Of a DNA stretch of 64,000 bases, positions 32,501-42,434 are shown piece after piece; the stretch's first letter is position 1; the number at the start of each line of letters is the position of its first letter. Under the pieces are notes generated by a model. That model saw nothing but the letters and a program-made list of their open reading frames with translations, had not been told where the DNA came from and did no database searches. Made by a program: the position numbers and the translations under genes. The stretch lies in assembly GCA_037783545.1 (NCBI GenBank), contig JBBELK010000975.1, forward strand, positions 196,001 through 260,000, in the 5' to 3' direction. Source of the stretch: Henricia sp. BOLD:AAB3569. Lineage: Eukaryota > Echinodermata > Asteroidea > Spinulosida > Echinasteridae.

Positions 32501-35049
32501 TTGGTCCGCGGGTTCGGCTTGATTGACAGGTCGGAACTATGCATTGGATGTTTGTTTGGAGCTAGCTGGACTTTCATTTTTATAATTCTGCAGATCATTC
32601 TTTGCATAAACACGTTTTCATTATTCAAGGACTGTAGTTGTCATGCCGACTTTCCTACCAATAGTTGAGAAGTCATGATTTGGTGTCTTGAAAACTGACA
32701 ATTTGTTTTTTTGTTTTTTTAGAATTCTTCAGTTGGTCAAAGAGCAGCCTTCAATCCACTTTTAAAAAAAGATAGATTAACTTCAAAACGTAAGTACAAA
32801 TATTTTTTTCTAAAGATACAAATATTGTCTTTGCTCGGGCTCATTTCACCTTTAAACGTAAATTATGCCCAAGAGTTGGACAATTTTGGGCCATAAAAAG
32901 TGCCACTGAAAAAACTGCAAGAATTGCAAAGATGGTCCAAATTAAGACCTTCCAACTTATTACAGTATTGTTACTAATAAATAAATGTTGTGCTTTTGTT
33001 CTCAGCGGAGTCATCCCATGATTATTACATCAAGATTGTCCCCACAGTATACGAGGACCTCTGGGGAAACCAGAACATTTCATATCAGTACACTTTTGCC
33101 TACAAGGTGAGTATTTTCTTTTTATGCCACGAGAAAGTGTTGATCATGACGGTGGTGCGAAATGATTCAAACCGGCCATTCAATACCGGCTAGCTGGGTG
33201 GTCGAGTGTTTAAGACATCTGCCTTGTTTGCAGGAGGTCGTGGGTTCGAGTCCCACCCGAGAACGCTATGAAGTTTTTCATAGTGTCTCGGGAAACCACT
33301 GAGTATACAGTGTTAATAATTACGTCGGCTAAGGGCAAAACAAACCCTAATTAACATTCAGTCTCCCAGACGTAAGCTAAATCGATTTCTTAAGTGGTGA
33401 TCACCTTGGACAATTGGTTTAGCTGTCAGAATGAACTTCGGACAATGTGCATATTTTCATTGAACTCAAAGTGGATTTTCTGGTTGCCAAAATCTCGGTT
33501 ACCGCTAATTAACTACGGTCAAACTTGTCTATAGTGGCCAAACTCGGGACTGTGAAAACTGGCCATTATAAATAGGTGGCCACTTTACAAGGGTTGCATT
33601 ACCATTATACGCATGGCATTTGGGACCAAAGATAGGTGGCCACTATAGACAGGTAGCCTTTTTATCCATTGGCCACTAAAGACAAGATTGTGCTCAGGAG
33701 GGAAAGCTATGTCTTCCAAAATTCATAACTTGTTATCGCGCTATAAGATGGAAGTTTCTGTGGCTTCTCTAATTTTGCACAAAGCACTGTAGGCATATAA
33801 ACAATTCAAGATGCCAGGTAGTAAACCAATATAAACAATTCAAGATGCCAGGTAGTAAACCAATATATCTCATCTTAGTTTTGCCAGTTTTCTTACAATT
33901 AGTCCTACAATTTACTGCAGATACATCTAATATTAGAAGAGTCCTCGGGCTGGGCTGTGTTGTGTGTGTGAGTCATATCACAACTTAAACTGCCTTAACT
34001 TACAACGCTATTAACCGGCACTTCCCATTTCTAGAGGTTGTTAACGGTTGTTGTTTATTGTCATTTAATTGCTAAATAATGGAGACGAGGTCATCTACTG
34101 GATAATGTATCGAACCATTGGTTCGAGGCCTGGTCACTGCAACCATGTTGTCCTTAGACAAGACACTTGATTCTGTATTGTCTCTCTTCACCAAGATTTT
34201 CTCCCATTTGTTGCAGGAATATCAGAATGTTGGCCATGGTCATCGTGTGCTACCAGCGATATGGTTCCGCTATGACATCAGTCCAATCACAGTCAAGTAT
34301 CATGAAAAGAGGGCGCCCTTCTATTCATTTATTACAACCGTGAGTACAAACAAGTTCACATTCTGTTAATTTAAGAAATGAAGCACATACCTTCTTAGAC
34401 TGGTTATTGCTCGGCGTGTGCCTGTCCTTGTATAGCGAGAGCAGCGTAGTGCACATGGACAGGGGACCAGTCTAATACCTTCTCAGACATTGAGTAAAAG
34501 ACACGGATTCCATTATAAGTTGTTTTTGATGCAGTGTCATTAAAGGAGCTGACCATATTTTTCCAAAAATGAATTTTCGTCCTAACCCAACAATCATATA
34601 AAATACCTCCCCAAAATACTATCCATGGAAAGAAAACAAGAAATTTGCAATCCCCAATTTGGATGTGGAAGCAAAAAGGTTGGTGTAATTACTGCACTGT
34701 TTTATGTAACCAGACAAATTAGTTTACTAAACTTGGTGGATTTTTGACAATATCCCTGAAAATATTCAGAATGGTAATGAGAAAAATATGCCACATGATA
34801 TGGTTTTAAAGTCTCAGCACCCATGGGGAAAAATTGCCAACCATATTTCAAACAAAAATATTTTCCTTTGATTTTCAAATGAACAATTGTTGGCAAATCA
34901 ATTCTAAATACTTTATTTATTGACCTGTTTTTGTCATTTAGATTTGTGCAATAGTCGGAGGTACTTTCACAGTAGCAGGCATCATTGATTCCTTAATATT
35001 CTCTGCTACGGAGATCTTCAAAAAAGCTGAACTGGGCAAGCTTCAATAA
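26528..35049 (+). CDS. ERGIC1: ERGIC1 (ER-Golgi intermediate compartment protein 1), nine exons
   Basis: Two-pass membrane protein of the Erv41/Erv46 family that cycles between ER, ERGIC and Golgi, where the family acts in ER-derived vesicle traffic and cargo retrieval. Exons: 26528-26597, 27289-27361, 29475-29563, 30738-30862, 31652-31759, 32723-32789, 33006-33106, 34217-34339, 34942-35049. They sum to 864 nt (287 aa plus stop), against about 290 aa in vertebrates. Motifs in order: RFDVYRKIPKDLTQPT; TM1 ICSILFIGFLLLSEF; ELYVD and LNITLP in the lumenal domain; GLDIQDDMGRHEVGHVDN; GCQFE; VPGNFHVSTHAA; VSFGDDL; DYYIKIVPTVYEDLWG; YQYTFAYK; LPAIWFRYDISPITVKY; TM2 CAIVGGTFTVAGIID; C-terminal AELGKLQ. 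All junctions are GT-AG with consistent phase. I used the ATG at 26528 (MVRFDVYRK). The family start MPFDxR suggests a possible extra 5' exon spliced to 26536 instead, which I did not find. Confidence 0.96.
27289..27361 (+). CDS. ERGIC1: ERGIC1 exon 2: first membrane span
   Basis: Acceptor ctattttgcag, donor gtaagt, phase 1 to 2. It encodes SICSILFIGFLLLSEFTGFI then KPDV, the N-terminal transmembrane helix and SE.TGFI motif. Confidence 0.95.
27750..27917. repeat. 21-bp minisatellite, eight copies
   Basis: Eight head-to-tail copies of aacgcgccctcggtttggtg(t) in exact register, two with ccccc variants. Because 21 is divisible by 3 it is open in several frames; it lies in ERGIC1 intron 2 and is not coding. 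Confidence 0.97.
29475..29563 (+). CDS. ERGIC1: ERGIC1 exon 3
   Basis: Acceptor gttttttTCAG, donor gtcagt, phase 2 to 1. It encodes SELYVDNPGTVERLEVRLNI then TLPRLSCK. NELYVD and LNI(S/T)LP are conserved family strings at the start of the lumenal domain; NIT is a potential N-glycosylation site. Confidence 0.94.
29698..30100. mobile_element. DNA-transposon derivative with 14-bp perfect TIRs
   Basis: Ends tattgattgctttc and gaaagcaatcaata are perfect inverted repeats 403 bp apart, followed inward by similar gatgacgt/tgacgtc and tgggca/tgccca words. Inside, an ATG at 29939 opens MAQQHKARLSNKG and stops at a good donor (gtaagt, 29977), like a leftover first exon of a transposase gene. It lies in ERGIC1 intron 3. 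Confidence 0.75.
30265..30465. mobile_element. foldback MITE
   Basis: Almost the whole 200 bp is an inverted repeat: tagagcggtttcacactg, gtcactaaac, gtttgtcctcca and aacaatagagc each recur in reverse complement on the right side, with a loop at tgctagcagccacatg. ERGIC1 intron 3. Confidence 0.88.
30738..30862 (+). CDS. ERGIC1: ERGIC1 exon 4
   Basis: Acceptor gccttctttag, donor gtacac, phase 1 to 0. It encodes GLDIQDDMGRHEVGHVDNTQ, then LQGCQFETTFTINK. This is the most conserved stretch of the lumenal domain in the family. Confidence 0.96.
30880..31200 (-). mobile_element. two tRNA-like SINE heads, reverse orientation
   Basis: Reverse complements of the tRNA-like unit at 21382-21900: box B ggattcgaacc and box A tagctgagctataaggc at 30960-31024, and a degraded second copy at 31095-31180. 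Bounded by atggtgcctaatcaac. Intronic. Confidence 0.75.
31652..31759 (+). CDS. ERGIC1: ERGIC1 exon 5
   Basis: Acceptor ttcccgtacag, donor gtcagt, phase 0 to 0. It encodes VPGNFHVSTHAAGMNQPTKP then DFAHFIDQVSFGDDLL; VPGNFH.STH and .LSFGD are family signatures. Confidence 0.96.
32723..32789 (+). CDS. ERGIC1: ERGIC1 exon 6
   Basis: Acceptor ttgtttttttag, donor gtaagt, phase 0 to 1. It encodes NSSVGQRAAFNPLLKKDRLT then SK, corresponding to the variable loop before the conserved DYYIKIVPT. Confidence 0.92.
33006..33106 (+). CDS. ERGIC1: ERGIC1 exon 7
   Basis: Acceptor tttgttctcag, donor gtgagt, phase 1 to 0. It encodes ESSHDYYIKIVPTVYEDLWG then NQNISYQYTFAYK; NIS is a potential glycosylation site. 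Confidence 0.96.
33187..33365 (+). mobile_element. tRNA-derived SINE
   Basis: Box A tagctgggtggtcgagtg and box B gggttcgagtcccaccc, followed by a short body (ctcgggaaaccactgag, aagggcaaaacaaacc). ERGIC1 intron 7. A different family from 20706. Confidence 0.7.
33520..33690. repeat. ggccactatagaca degenerate repeat
   Basis: Four to five irregular copies of gtggccact(a)ta(g)acaggt, some as tggccattataaat. Intronic, no coding sequence. Confidence 0.5.
34217..34339 (+). CDS. ERGIC1: ERGIC1 exon 8
   Basis: Acceptor tttgttgcag, donor gtgagt, phase 0 to 0. It encodes EYQNVGHGHRVLPAIWFRYD then ISPITVKYHEKRAPFYSFIT; PAIWFRYD.SPITVKY is the family hallmark before the second membrane span. Confidence 0.97.
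34543..34860. mobile_element. diverged relative of the TTAA element at 24516
   Basis: Shares attaaaggagctgacca at its left end and ggtggatttttgacaatatcc inside with the element at 24516-24847. The right end is degraded. ERGIC1 last intron. Confidence 0.6.
34942..35049 (+). CDS. ERGIC1: ERGIC1 exon 9: second membrane span and stop
   Basis: Acceptor tttgtcatttag; ends at TAA. It encodes ICAIVGGTFTVAGIIDSLIF then SATEIFKKAELGKLQ, the C-terminal membrane helix and short cytosolic tail that in this family carries export and retrieval signals. Confidence 0.97.
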   Translation: MCAIVGGTFTVAGIIDSLIFSATEIFKKAELGKLQ

Positions 35050-35089
35050 TTTGTACTTTTTCAGGGTCCATTATACAATGTAGAGGGTA

Positions 35090-35290
35090 TATTTTCTGTT
35101 AAAGGCCCAATGTATTATTTGCAAACCTTTTACAATTTCCTAGAATGAGGGCATAACATATCTTAAGAAGACTGTTGGTAAACTAGCCTGCAGAAATGTC
35201 AGCTACATAGATGCAGCAATGCTTCAGAAAAACCTTTAAAATCCATGCATGGTTTGTGCTAGGTGAATGGTAACAAAAATGCGTGCCACA
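35090..35290 (+). repeat. dispersed repeat R1, copy 1
   Basis: Starts ttaaaggcccaatgtattat and contains ttggtaaactagcctgcaga, gatgcagcaatgcttcagaa. Further copies at 36655-36765, 37285-37445 and inverted at 44435-44640. No coding sequence; may form part of the ERGIC1 3' UTR. Confidence 0.7.
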
Positions 35291-35329
35291 CATTTTTTAA
35301 ACACCACCTTCAGTTGTTAATTTCTTACA

Positions 35330-35530
35330 TTGGTCCAGTGTGTTAGGTAATGAAAACACACTCTAAAGATCCCAGAGCATTCTTTCGTGAAGAGCAAGGG
35401 GGATCATCCCCGGTGTTTCTGGCCATTTATAATTCTAATTCTAATTCTTCATGGGTTTCCTCACGCTTGCAATGAGCACTATTGAGGAATCCTTGGTATG
35501 AATACCGGAAAGAAATAATAATAATAATAC
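35330..35530 (+). mobile_element. 5'-truncated SINE family A
   Basis: Matches the 3' half of the element at 20706-21066 (gatcccagagcattctttcg, atgggtttcctcacgcttg, caatgagcactattgaggaa) and ends in (AAT)n. The tRNA head is missing. Confidence 0.9.
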
Positions 35531-36479
35531 AAAAGGTTCCATCTTGGACAGAAATATATTCATGTGGTGTTTGTAACCATTGCTATCAACACTTTAAAAA
35601 ATTGGGTCATTTCAAATGATACATTGGACCTTTAAGGTAGCAACTACAACACGGATTGTGTTTGCCTTAAAATACTAAACTGCTGCACCAAGGGTTTTGT
35701 TTTGAGTCTTAATTGAAAAAGGAATCTATTTATAGTTTGTTTCTTCTGACACTTTGTTAATCCACTTACCAGGATCAAATCAACATTCATTCCAGTTTGG
35801 TTTCGGGATTTTGATAGATGTAAACTTACCTTCAAAAATCGGGGAATTCTTTCAAACAACTTTATTTGTCAGGCTCGGTAGTTCAGCACTTTGGTTTCAT
35901 TCTTTATAACAGCAACTGTCAAAACCAACCCAGCTAGTTTCTTTATCTTTTAGTATTAGTCAAACTACAGATTTATCATGGCAATTCTAATGTTTTTTCT
36001 CTACTTTTTGCTAGTGTTTTCTAAGGTAACAAAGCACAAAGAGCACCCTCAATTTACAGAGAAAGTTGTCAAGGTAAATATTGCTACTCTCTTTTCACTC
36101 AACCCAAATAAACGGTTGTTTTTTTCGTGCAGCAATCTTTTACATAATGTTATGCCTTTTATGGGGCTGTCCAAAGTTATGGACATTTTCATGGTTATAA
36201 AAAGCGTGGGAGGGGGGTCAAGGGCCGCATAGGACTTTACATGCAATGTAAAACATTTCATAGTAGTGACAAACATTTTGATAAGTAGTATTTTGTGGGA
36301 GGGAGGGGCGGTCTTGAAAAATACTACGCTCTATTGACTATAGAACTGTGAAAATGTTGACAACTTTGGACGGCCCCCAAGTCCGTGATCATTTTCCTTA
36401 GTTGTAGCTCGACTGTTATCACCTTGCATTCTGAAAATGTCTTGATTGGAGGAGACTAGTTTATCCAATGGAATATAGT

Positions 36480-36765
36480 CCCTTTGCATGGACGGCCATG
36501 ACAGGGGGCAGTCACATTGTCACCGAGCAGAGGCGAATCCAGCCTCATTAAAATATAGTAATACAATGGAATTAAGGGGCTCGGACCCCCTGAAATCCAT
36601 TGTATTCCTGCACTTTGTAGATCTATTGTCAAAACAATTAAATATGAAAACTTGCGCTATTTAAAAGTCAATGTATCATTTGCAAGATGAAACGTTTTAC
36701 AGATTCTTAATATATCTAAAGAAGAACGTTGGTAAACTACGTTGCAGAAATTTCGGGTCGTTGAA
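36480..36765 (+). repeat. ggccatgacaggggg repeat plus R1 copy 2
   Basis: Bases 36480-36660 (ccctttgcatggacggccat, gtcacattgtcac, gatctattgtcaaaac) resemble 37765-37800 and 38520-38645; 36655-36765 belongs to R1. Likely a degraded non-autonomous element. Confidence 0.55.
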
Positions 36766-37284
36766 AATGATACCATGGTGAATTACACAGTTATACTATT
36801 TGATCTTCCAACATATTTTTCTTCATGCTTTTCTATCCTTTTACTGTAATGTTTTATTTTTATATATACATTTTGAAAATCTACTTCACAAAAATACGTG
36901 CCAACAAAATGTGACTTGTACTAGTAAGCTTTAAAGGAATCATTTTGATCCTGTGGATCCAATTCTGATTAGCATATGGCGCCATACTTGTGTGTGGCAT
37001 TCCTTTGTCGTTACTTCTATTTCCAAAATGTTATATTGTCATTCTTGTGCACTAAATTTCTTTAAATTAAAATACCAAAACACAATAGACCTAGCGATAG
37101 GACTAATAAGCTTTGCACGGTGGAGACAGTAGTCAATGTATGGATTTAAGGGGCACTGTGTGTGTTAGAACTGAGAAGTGTAGGTCTGACCTGCATAATG
37201 AAAATTAAGGCTTATAATACTTATAATATTACAATTTTATTATTTTTAACTTTTAAATGGTCACAGAATTGGAACTACATGTAC

Positions 37285-37445
37285 TTAAAGGTAGTATACT
37301 TGTTTGATAAACTATTAAAAATGGCATAATTTCTACTGGTAATTTAAAGCATAGGTCGAGAAAACTACCTTGTAGAAATTTCAGCCACAATAGATGCAGT
37401 AATACCTCCGAAAACCTGCAAAATCCAAGTACGGTTTTTGTGCAT
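37285..37445 (+). repeat. dispersed repeat R1, copy 3
   Basis: Contains gtcgagaaaactaccttgta, gaaatttcagccaca and caagtacggtttttgtgcat. Its reverse complement is at 44435-44640 with high similarity, making a 7-kb-spaced inverted pair around the first GPCR gene. Confidence 0.8.
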
Positions 37446-38757
37446 GAATGAATGGCTCCAAAGATCGCCTATACAGGCAATATAGTTTTGTCATTTTTCT
37501 CATGAATTTGGGCAATTCAGACGAAATAATTTCACAGGATGATTACTACAATTACCATATTGATAACAATAAGCTTAAAGATAATAATTCAGAAGGTAAT
37601 TACCAAACAAGTAGACTACCTTTAAATGGACGTTGTGGGTTTATGTTAATATATGTACTTATACAAATAAAAGGTGTGGGATTTGACTCTTGCTCCACAG
37701 TGTTGTTCTTAAAGATATAGGGGCAGGAGGTACAGGAGGTCACAAACCATGATGGTGTAAACAAATAGACCCTTTACATTGGCGGCCATGACAGTCAACA
37801 GGTTCCATATTTAAATAATGTGACAGATGTTTGTGGACGGGTTTTACTTATTTCAATTACACTACTCACAATAAGTTAGGACCGTTTTCACCTATTCCTG
37901 TGACAAGGTGTCTGTCATGCAGATACAATAGTCTAATCATAAACAAAATCATTCCAGCGGAATGCATACCGCTTATTGGGGTAATCCTGCTGATTGGGGT
38001 ATCAAGTATAGACTGCTGAAGTGAATACGTCATCTTTTGTTGGTTGCCCAGGCAATAGACCGATCCAGTAAGCTCCGCCCATTTTGGAATTGACCAATCA
38101 CAGCCTCAGGTTGAGGTAACCAAAAAGTGGATCTCCATTTTGGTTGCCTGAGTCCTCAAAATTTTGTGCACAGAGCTACGGCGAAATGCAGCACGAGTGA
38201 CACCATAAACATCATTTTTATCAGCAGAGAGGACCCTAGCCGGTTTAAAACGGATTGTATAAGATTATCCTAACCTACTTTTAATCCCTTCATAAATGTG
38301 TTTTTGTGTAAACGGGAAAAACTCACCAAAATTATACACTGAAAATTACTGATCCGTGTCCCTGTGCTTTTAAAATGGTACTTTTTTTCCGACGGCCATG
38401 TTAATTTAGAGCCAATTGCCATGGCAACGCATGTCGCACTTCGGTTGTCTATGTTAAAGATAGTCGCCGTGCGAAACCCCAGAAACGGTGCTATGCAAGC
38501 CCAAAACAGGCGTGCACCTATAGAGCCTTTGCACGGCGGCCATGACAGGGGGCGTCACATTGTCACAGTACGTCAAGCACGAGTAGTCACTTTGTGGATC
38601 TATTGTCACATCATTTAAATATGAAAACCTGCACCCTGTCATGGAAGGGCAAAAGCTCTATTGGACAACATTCGTTGCAGTAATAATATATTACACCTTT
38701 CGGCGCCATTGTGCTTACATTATGCATCAATAATAAATTAAACGCAGTCATAATTAT

Positions 38758-38883
38758 TAATGATGGGGTCTGTCATGCATGAAACCCCGCCCTTCACTGC
38801 AAAACAACATCCTCTATTGTTAATGATGGGGTCTGTCATGCATGAAACCCCGCCCTTCACTGCAAACAAACATCCTCTATTGT
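38758..38883. repeat. 63-bp tandem duplication
   Basis: Two near-identical copies of taatgatggggtctgtcatg through cgcccttcactgcaaa to cctctattgt. Intergenic. Confidence 0.93.
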
Positions 38884-39420
38884 TCGAGAATGCTTTCACT
38901 TTGAGTGGAAATTGTTGTCAAATATTACATTAAGGCAGCAGATAATTTCATTTATGTATATAAACGTATTTTTGGATACAAGGTATACGGTATTCCTTTG
39001 TTTATTTCTTCAATTTATATTATATACGTATACATTGTATAACTTTTGCCTTTTGCAGTAAAACGGCGTTTCATAGAGATAGCGGTTTACTTAAATTATA
39101 TTTTATGTTTGAAGGTCATCTTCAGTTGTTTAATACAAGACCGGGCAGCTATACCTGAAGTTCGTACAAATTACTGCAGTGACACAAAAAAACATATCCT
39201 GGCTCGCGATTTAATGTGATTACATGACAATGGTTGCTTATGGTGGTGGTTTTAAAATGTTTAATGGTAACATCAGTTGGGTAAATAGAAATAATTTAAT
39301 TTTTATGGACTGACATTTTGAATTGTATTCCTTTCCGTTAAAGTTTGTAGTCATTTTCCCGAAATTTGTTTGATGTAATTACGTTACAAAAGCGTCACTA
39401 GGCATGGGCAGCGCAATAAT

Positions 39421-40028
39421 GCACCTATCAATCCTCCCCCCCCCCCCCCTAACCCCCCCCCCCCCCCCCCCCCCCCCCAGGCTGCCCCACCTAAGAGGTG
39501 GGAATTGTCACTTTTCGCGTGACAAAATCCCCACCCCTGGGGCACAATTTAGGTGACAACAATCCCCACCCTCGGGTGCAAAACATGCGCGCCTTGCTAT
39601 TTATGCACAGACATATGTATTTCAATGGGTCAAAATCCCCACCCTTAAGGGGCGTTCACACTATCGCGGAAAAATCACACTTTCGCGCTGCGCTCACCGC
39701 ATTGCATGAGCCCCCAATCGCCGATTATTCCAAAATAGAAAATTCCACTCTGGTAACTTGGGGCTTCTGTGATACCTCATTGGCTGCGCTTTGGTAAGGT
39801 CAGCGCACCGCGGTCAAAGTTCAACAGATTTGAACTTTGACCCAGCTCAAAACGTTTTGCGCGTCGCGATAGGCCGCGCACAAGCGGCAAACCAGTTTGT
39901 GTACAAACCAATGGAACAGTGTGATTTTTCCGCGATAGTGTGAACGCCCCTTTAGGCACGAAAAACGTGACCAAACCCAACCTAAGGGGTGGGGCAGTGC
40001 GGGGGCGAGGGGAACAATTGATAGGTGC
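39421..40028. mobile_element. inverted-repeat element with a second element nested inside
   Basis: Outer ends gcacctatcaat and attgataggtgc are inverted. Next to them are a poly-C tract (39435-39478) and direct/inverted gccccacct / aggtgggg words. Inside, 39647-39952 is a separate element with about 35-bp terminal inverted repeats (ggggcgttcacactatcgcg / cgcgatagtgtgaacgcccc). No transposase coding sequence. The outer family has a fragment at 23416-23470. Confidence 0.8.
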
Positions 40029-40540
40029 CTAATTCATCGTCCCGACCTTTCAATCAAACTGACCCCACGTGATCATTTTTGACCAATCACGACGCAGACA
40101 GTGCAAACCTAGGTCTGTGTATTCGCATATTTACTCACAATATGCACACTTGTGTGCTAAACAGCGCCATGAAATTTGCCCCTGAACATGTGCTGATGGA
40201 ACAAACATGGCGCCGTCCATAACGTGGCACATAAACAATTTGTTACACTCAGTTAAAAACAAATAAAAGTCTCAAATTCCTTAATAAAACACAGCACTAA
40301 TTTACTACAAATTTAGCGAAATCTTAGTGCCGTTTGTTACAGGTTAATTGACGTGCTATTCACGATAGCCTGTAATAGGCATTTCACGTGAATAAAATCA
40401 GGCCAAGTGTAATTGTGCCCTGTATCACCACGCATATGTGCAAGTGGTCGTCATAGGCCACCGTAGCATGGTTCTCAACATTTCGACTAATCAGCGACGA
40501 GCTCGCCACATTTTTAGTGAACAGACGGTTAGATTGGTTC

Positions 40541-40623
40541 CCGATCCCTATAGATTGTTTCGCTTATTGCGAAAATATAGGGATCGGTAAAGGGCAGCCA
40601 TGACGGGCAGAATTCTGCCCGTC
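40541..40623. repeat. hairpin followed by a perfect 22-bp palindrome
   Basis: ccgatccctata pairs with tatagggatcgg at 40541-40587. Then 40602-40623 is a perfect palindrome with half-site gacgggcagaa. Confidence 0.9.
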
Positions 40624-41529
40624 ACGTGGTTATTATTATTTTATTTTTTTCTAGTAAGTGCGCAGATTTTGCATTGACATTTGTAACTTGGCCGTGCGTG
40701 TCGAACATATCCAATTATGTAAATAAAGTACATTGCCTAAAGCAAAGGGCTTGGCCAATTTTTAAATATAAAAAACACATTGCGCACGCGCAAAGACGAC
40801 TTATTACAGATCAAGATGAAGCGCCCTTTACCTGTCTTTATATTCTCCTGTGTGGACGGGAACCAGTCCAACAGACGGTCAGGTTTACGCAAGTAAACTT
40901 TTGGTAGCCCATTTCGGTCGGAGGTTTTTGCCTTATTTTTGCATTTGGACCGGGCCAAAAGACGCGATTGAGTGTTTTTATTCCTGGAGGAAATACGGTT
41001 CTGCATTACACTGCAGAAGGTTTACACTGCGGATGTTCTGATGGATTTTGCTGCATATTAAATGGATTTCCAGTGAGTTGTTAAGTACACCACTTTACGC
41101 GGGAATACTCCCATAAAAAGTGACATGGCCGCGCCGTATGGGAGCTGAGCGGAGGACGTGGGGCGTATGGCACAAAACAGACCGTGAAATTGACGTAAAT
41201 GTTGGTAAGTTGCGGTAACGTTAGCCTTTTTGGAAAGAATTCCGTACTCGGACGTCACTATTTTAGTGCAAATGTAATAAATAAATAAAAACATCGGAAG
41301 GGAAAAGTATGAAGATTTTACAAGGAAAAACTAGGAGAATTCTTCTTTAGTGCAGGTTGGCTTATGTGACGTCCGACTTGTAAAATCTTTCAGCATTTTT
41401 TCCCATAGACAGTCAAGTTATCGATGTGATGTCTCTAAAACGTTTGTTGGGCCTATTAATGGAGGAAGCAAATGGTTGAAATGTGTTAAATTTCACGTGA
41501 TAAGTGTACTATCTCATTCATTCTACATG

Positions 41530-42070
41530 TAGGTTATGTCGTGTATAATTAGTCTAGCTCATTGTATATCTACTGTCACAATAATTTAAATATTAAAGTT
41601 GGAGAGTCTACTCCAAGATGGCCGCCACTGCAAAGTCTTCTGTCTGAACTTCTGTCTCGTACGCTGCCAAAAGTACCAACTTTTGTCCCACGCGAGACTT
41701 TCTTGCGTATGGCGCGGTACAGTGGCGCATGTTTCAAGACAACGGTTTGCTCTCCTTACGAACTCTAGCATTGCATGTAATTCACTCTATCTCATTAATC
41801 ATTATACATGTATGTCGTGTTTAATTAGTATAGCTCATTGTATGTCTAGTGTTATAATGATTTAAATATTAAAGAGCCTGTCCCAAGATGGTCGCCACTG
41901 CAAAGCATATGTGAAGGAATGCTGAGAATGGTCTTACTTCAATGCAGTGGTGACATTGTATCTATAACAACCTCAACTTCTGTCTCGTACGCTGCCAAAA
42001 GTACCAACTTTTGTCCCACGCGATACTTTCTTGCGTATGGCGCAGTACAGTGGCGCCTGTTTCAAGTCAA
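41530..42070. repeat. tandem duplication downstream of the first GPCR gene
   Basis: 41530-41745 and 41807-42070 share tagctcattgtat.tct, aatttaaatattaaag, ccaagatggycgccactgca, then tctgtctcgtacgctgccaa and cttttgtcccacgcga. Unit about 278 bp with indels. Confidence 0.88.
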
Positions 42071-42434
42071 CGATTTGCTTTCCAGAAACCTGTGGTTTGA
42101 AATCGATCACGTTCATAAACAGGCTGACCTAGTCAGTAGCTGTGACATCACCGTCAAAACAAGTCGAGTTAAGCCAAAGGCCTAGGCATCTTCTTGCAAC
42201 GGGGCGCGGCCTCTGTAACGCACTCCTATACCTGATCCTCTATACTCGCAGGTCGATTGCAGAGTGGAAATACCCTGAGCTCTCTCAGGATGAAGCATAG
42301 GCCTTAAAGCGTTTATACGTGAACCAACGTCGTAGAACGTTACCGTTCGGTGCAGTTAACAATAAATAATTATATCTAGGCCCCCGTGAGGTAACCAATA
42401 GATTCAGTGCGCACAACTAGACATAAAGTTTGCT

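Larger units (their letters stand above)
35050..42434. other. intergenic region between ERGIC1 and the first GPCR gene
   Basis: No host exon recognised on either strand; all open frames are short and without family motifs. It holds members of at least four dispersed repeats, a nested inverted-repeat element (39421-40028), small palindromes and two tandem duplications, annotated separately. Between them (for example 35900-36480, 37800-38360, 40030-40530 and 41060-41530) I see only unique AT-rich DNA. Confidence 0.6.

Noticed and set aside
33187..33260. tRNA gene on the plus strand.
   Set aside because: Box A and B are good, but the 3' flank is a SINE-like body and no clean acceptor stem closes.
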